The position numbers and the translations under genes are program-made. Source: Dokdonella_A sp049583635 (lineage in GTDB: Bacteria; Pseudomonadota; Gammaproteobacteria; Xanthomonadales; Rhodanobacteraceae). From it: a DNA stretch of 5,809 bases. The stretch lies in contig JBAUWF010000112.1 in NCBI GenBank assembly GCA_049583635.1, positions 1-5,809 on the forward strand, written 5' to 3'. Each line of letters begins with the position of its first letter. Within the stretch, counting starts at the first letter, position 1. The notes under the pieces were generated by a model that did no database searches, was not told the origin of the DNA, and worked only from the letters and a program-made list of their open reading frames with translations. Positions 5,555 through 5,809 of the stretch are shown in pieces.

Positions 5555-5809
5555 CTATCGATGGCCGTTCGGGCCGCCGCCCCTGTCCTTCTTGTCCTTC
5601 TTGTCTTTCTTCTGCCGTTGTTGTTGCTGATTCGACGGCCTCTTCGGCGCTTGTGCCTGCTTCTTGCCGCGCGACTGCTGCTGCGCCTGTGCCTGCTTCC
5701 TGGCGCGCGTCTGCTGCTGCGCTTGTGCCTGCTTCTTGCCGCGCGCGTCCTGCTGCGCCTGTGCCTGCTTTCTGGCGCGCGTCTGCTGCTGGGCCTGTGC
5801 CTGCTTCCC
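5555..5809 (-). CDS. C-terminal end of a Lys/Gln/Ala-rich repeat-tailed protein (5' end outside window)
   Basis: A minus-strand gene enters from the right edge; 84 codons and a TAG stop are visible. The tail has four consecutive 12-residue units of the form KQAQAQQQTRAR or KQAQAQQxxRGK, plus a fifth partial unit. It then reads PKRPSNQQQQRQ, KKDKKDKKD and GGGPNGHR. It is strongly basic and low in complexity, and probably disordered or helical. All three minus-strand frames are open here. I chose this one because differences between repeat units are often silent in it (CAG/CAA, GCG/GCC, AGG/AGA) and its codons mostly end in G or C. Such basic Gln-rich tails occur on RNA- or DNA-binding proteins and some envelope proteins, but the domain that would identify it lies outside the window. 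No function is assigned. Confidence 0.6.
   Translation of the reverse strand, partial: GKQAQAQQQTRARKQAQAQQDARGKKQAQAQQQTRARKQAQAQQQSRGKKQAQAPKRPSNQQQQRQKKDKKDKKDRGGGPNGHR
5648..5806 (-). repeat. 36-bp tandem repeats, four copies plus a 15-bp partial copy
   Basis: In-frame 36-bp units lie at 5771-5806, 5735-5770, 5699-5734 and 5663-5698, with a partial unit at 5648-5662. Units one and three end TRAR, and units two and four end RGK, so the array is also a 72-bp higher-order duplication. The array may continue beyond the right edge. Confidence 0.85.

Noticed and set aside
5648..5806. CRISPR-like array at the right edge.
   Set aside because: The 36-bp units are directly adjacent with no unique spacers, stay in one reading frame and vary as coding repeats do.
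5561..5809. Plus-strand frame from ATG 5561, open to the right edge, encoding a very Leu-rich, membrane-like sequence.
   Set aside because: It is the exact codon-aligned antisense of the Lys/Gln-rich repeat frame: CAG and CTG are complementary. Differences between repeat units alter its residues (Pro/Ser, Arg/Gly) more often than those of the minus-strand frame, and no ribosome binding site is seen.

Overview
The window is GC-rich, densely coding bacterial DNA from a proteobacterium. The FadL-type porin has a Xanthomonadales-like mature N-terminus, so a gammaproteobacterium of the Xanthomonadales/Lysobacterales is my best guess. This placement rests on remembered protein style, not on a search.

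Layout, left to right. (1) Positions 1-1394 (+) hold the 3' end of an NAD-dependent, molybdenum-containing formate dehydrogenase operon: the last 84 codons of the catalytic subunit FdsA, then FdhD (called FdsC in fds operons), which sulfurates the bis-MGD cofactor, then the small delta subunit FdsD. The genes are separated by 4 bp and then overlap by 4 bp. Together they belong to a soluble enzyme that oxidises formate to CO2 and makes NADH. (2) After a 208-bp gap with a GC-rich hairpin, 1603-2955 (+) encodes a complete FadL/OmpP1/TodX-type outer-membrane channel with signal peptide and C-terminal Phe. (3) A 293-bp non-coding stretch between convergent genes carries a perfect 8-bp-stem palindrome. 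(4) On the minus strand, 4983-4213 encodes a dimethylarginine dimethylaminohydrolase (DDAH), followed after 184 bp by a classical short-chain dehydrogenase/reductase (4028-3249). (5) A 95-aa protein of unknown function (5025-5312, +) starts 41 bp from the DDAH start and is transcribed divergently. (6) At the right edge a minus-strand gene enters the window. Only its last 84 codons are present, and they encode a basic, Gln/Ala-rich tail made of 12-residue tandem repeats. A strong hairpin lies 4 bp beyond its stop codon.

The fds genes form one functional unit. The porin, DDAH, SDR and right-edge gene show no obvious joint pathway and look like ordinary chromosomal neighbours. I see no mobile element, CRISPR array, tRNA or rRNA. 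The least explained parts are the repeat-tailed protein, the 95-aa ORF and the hairpin between them; I do not see convincing evidence of a new multi-gene system.
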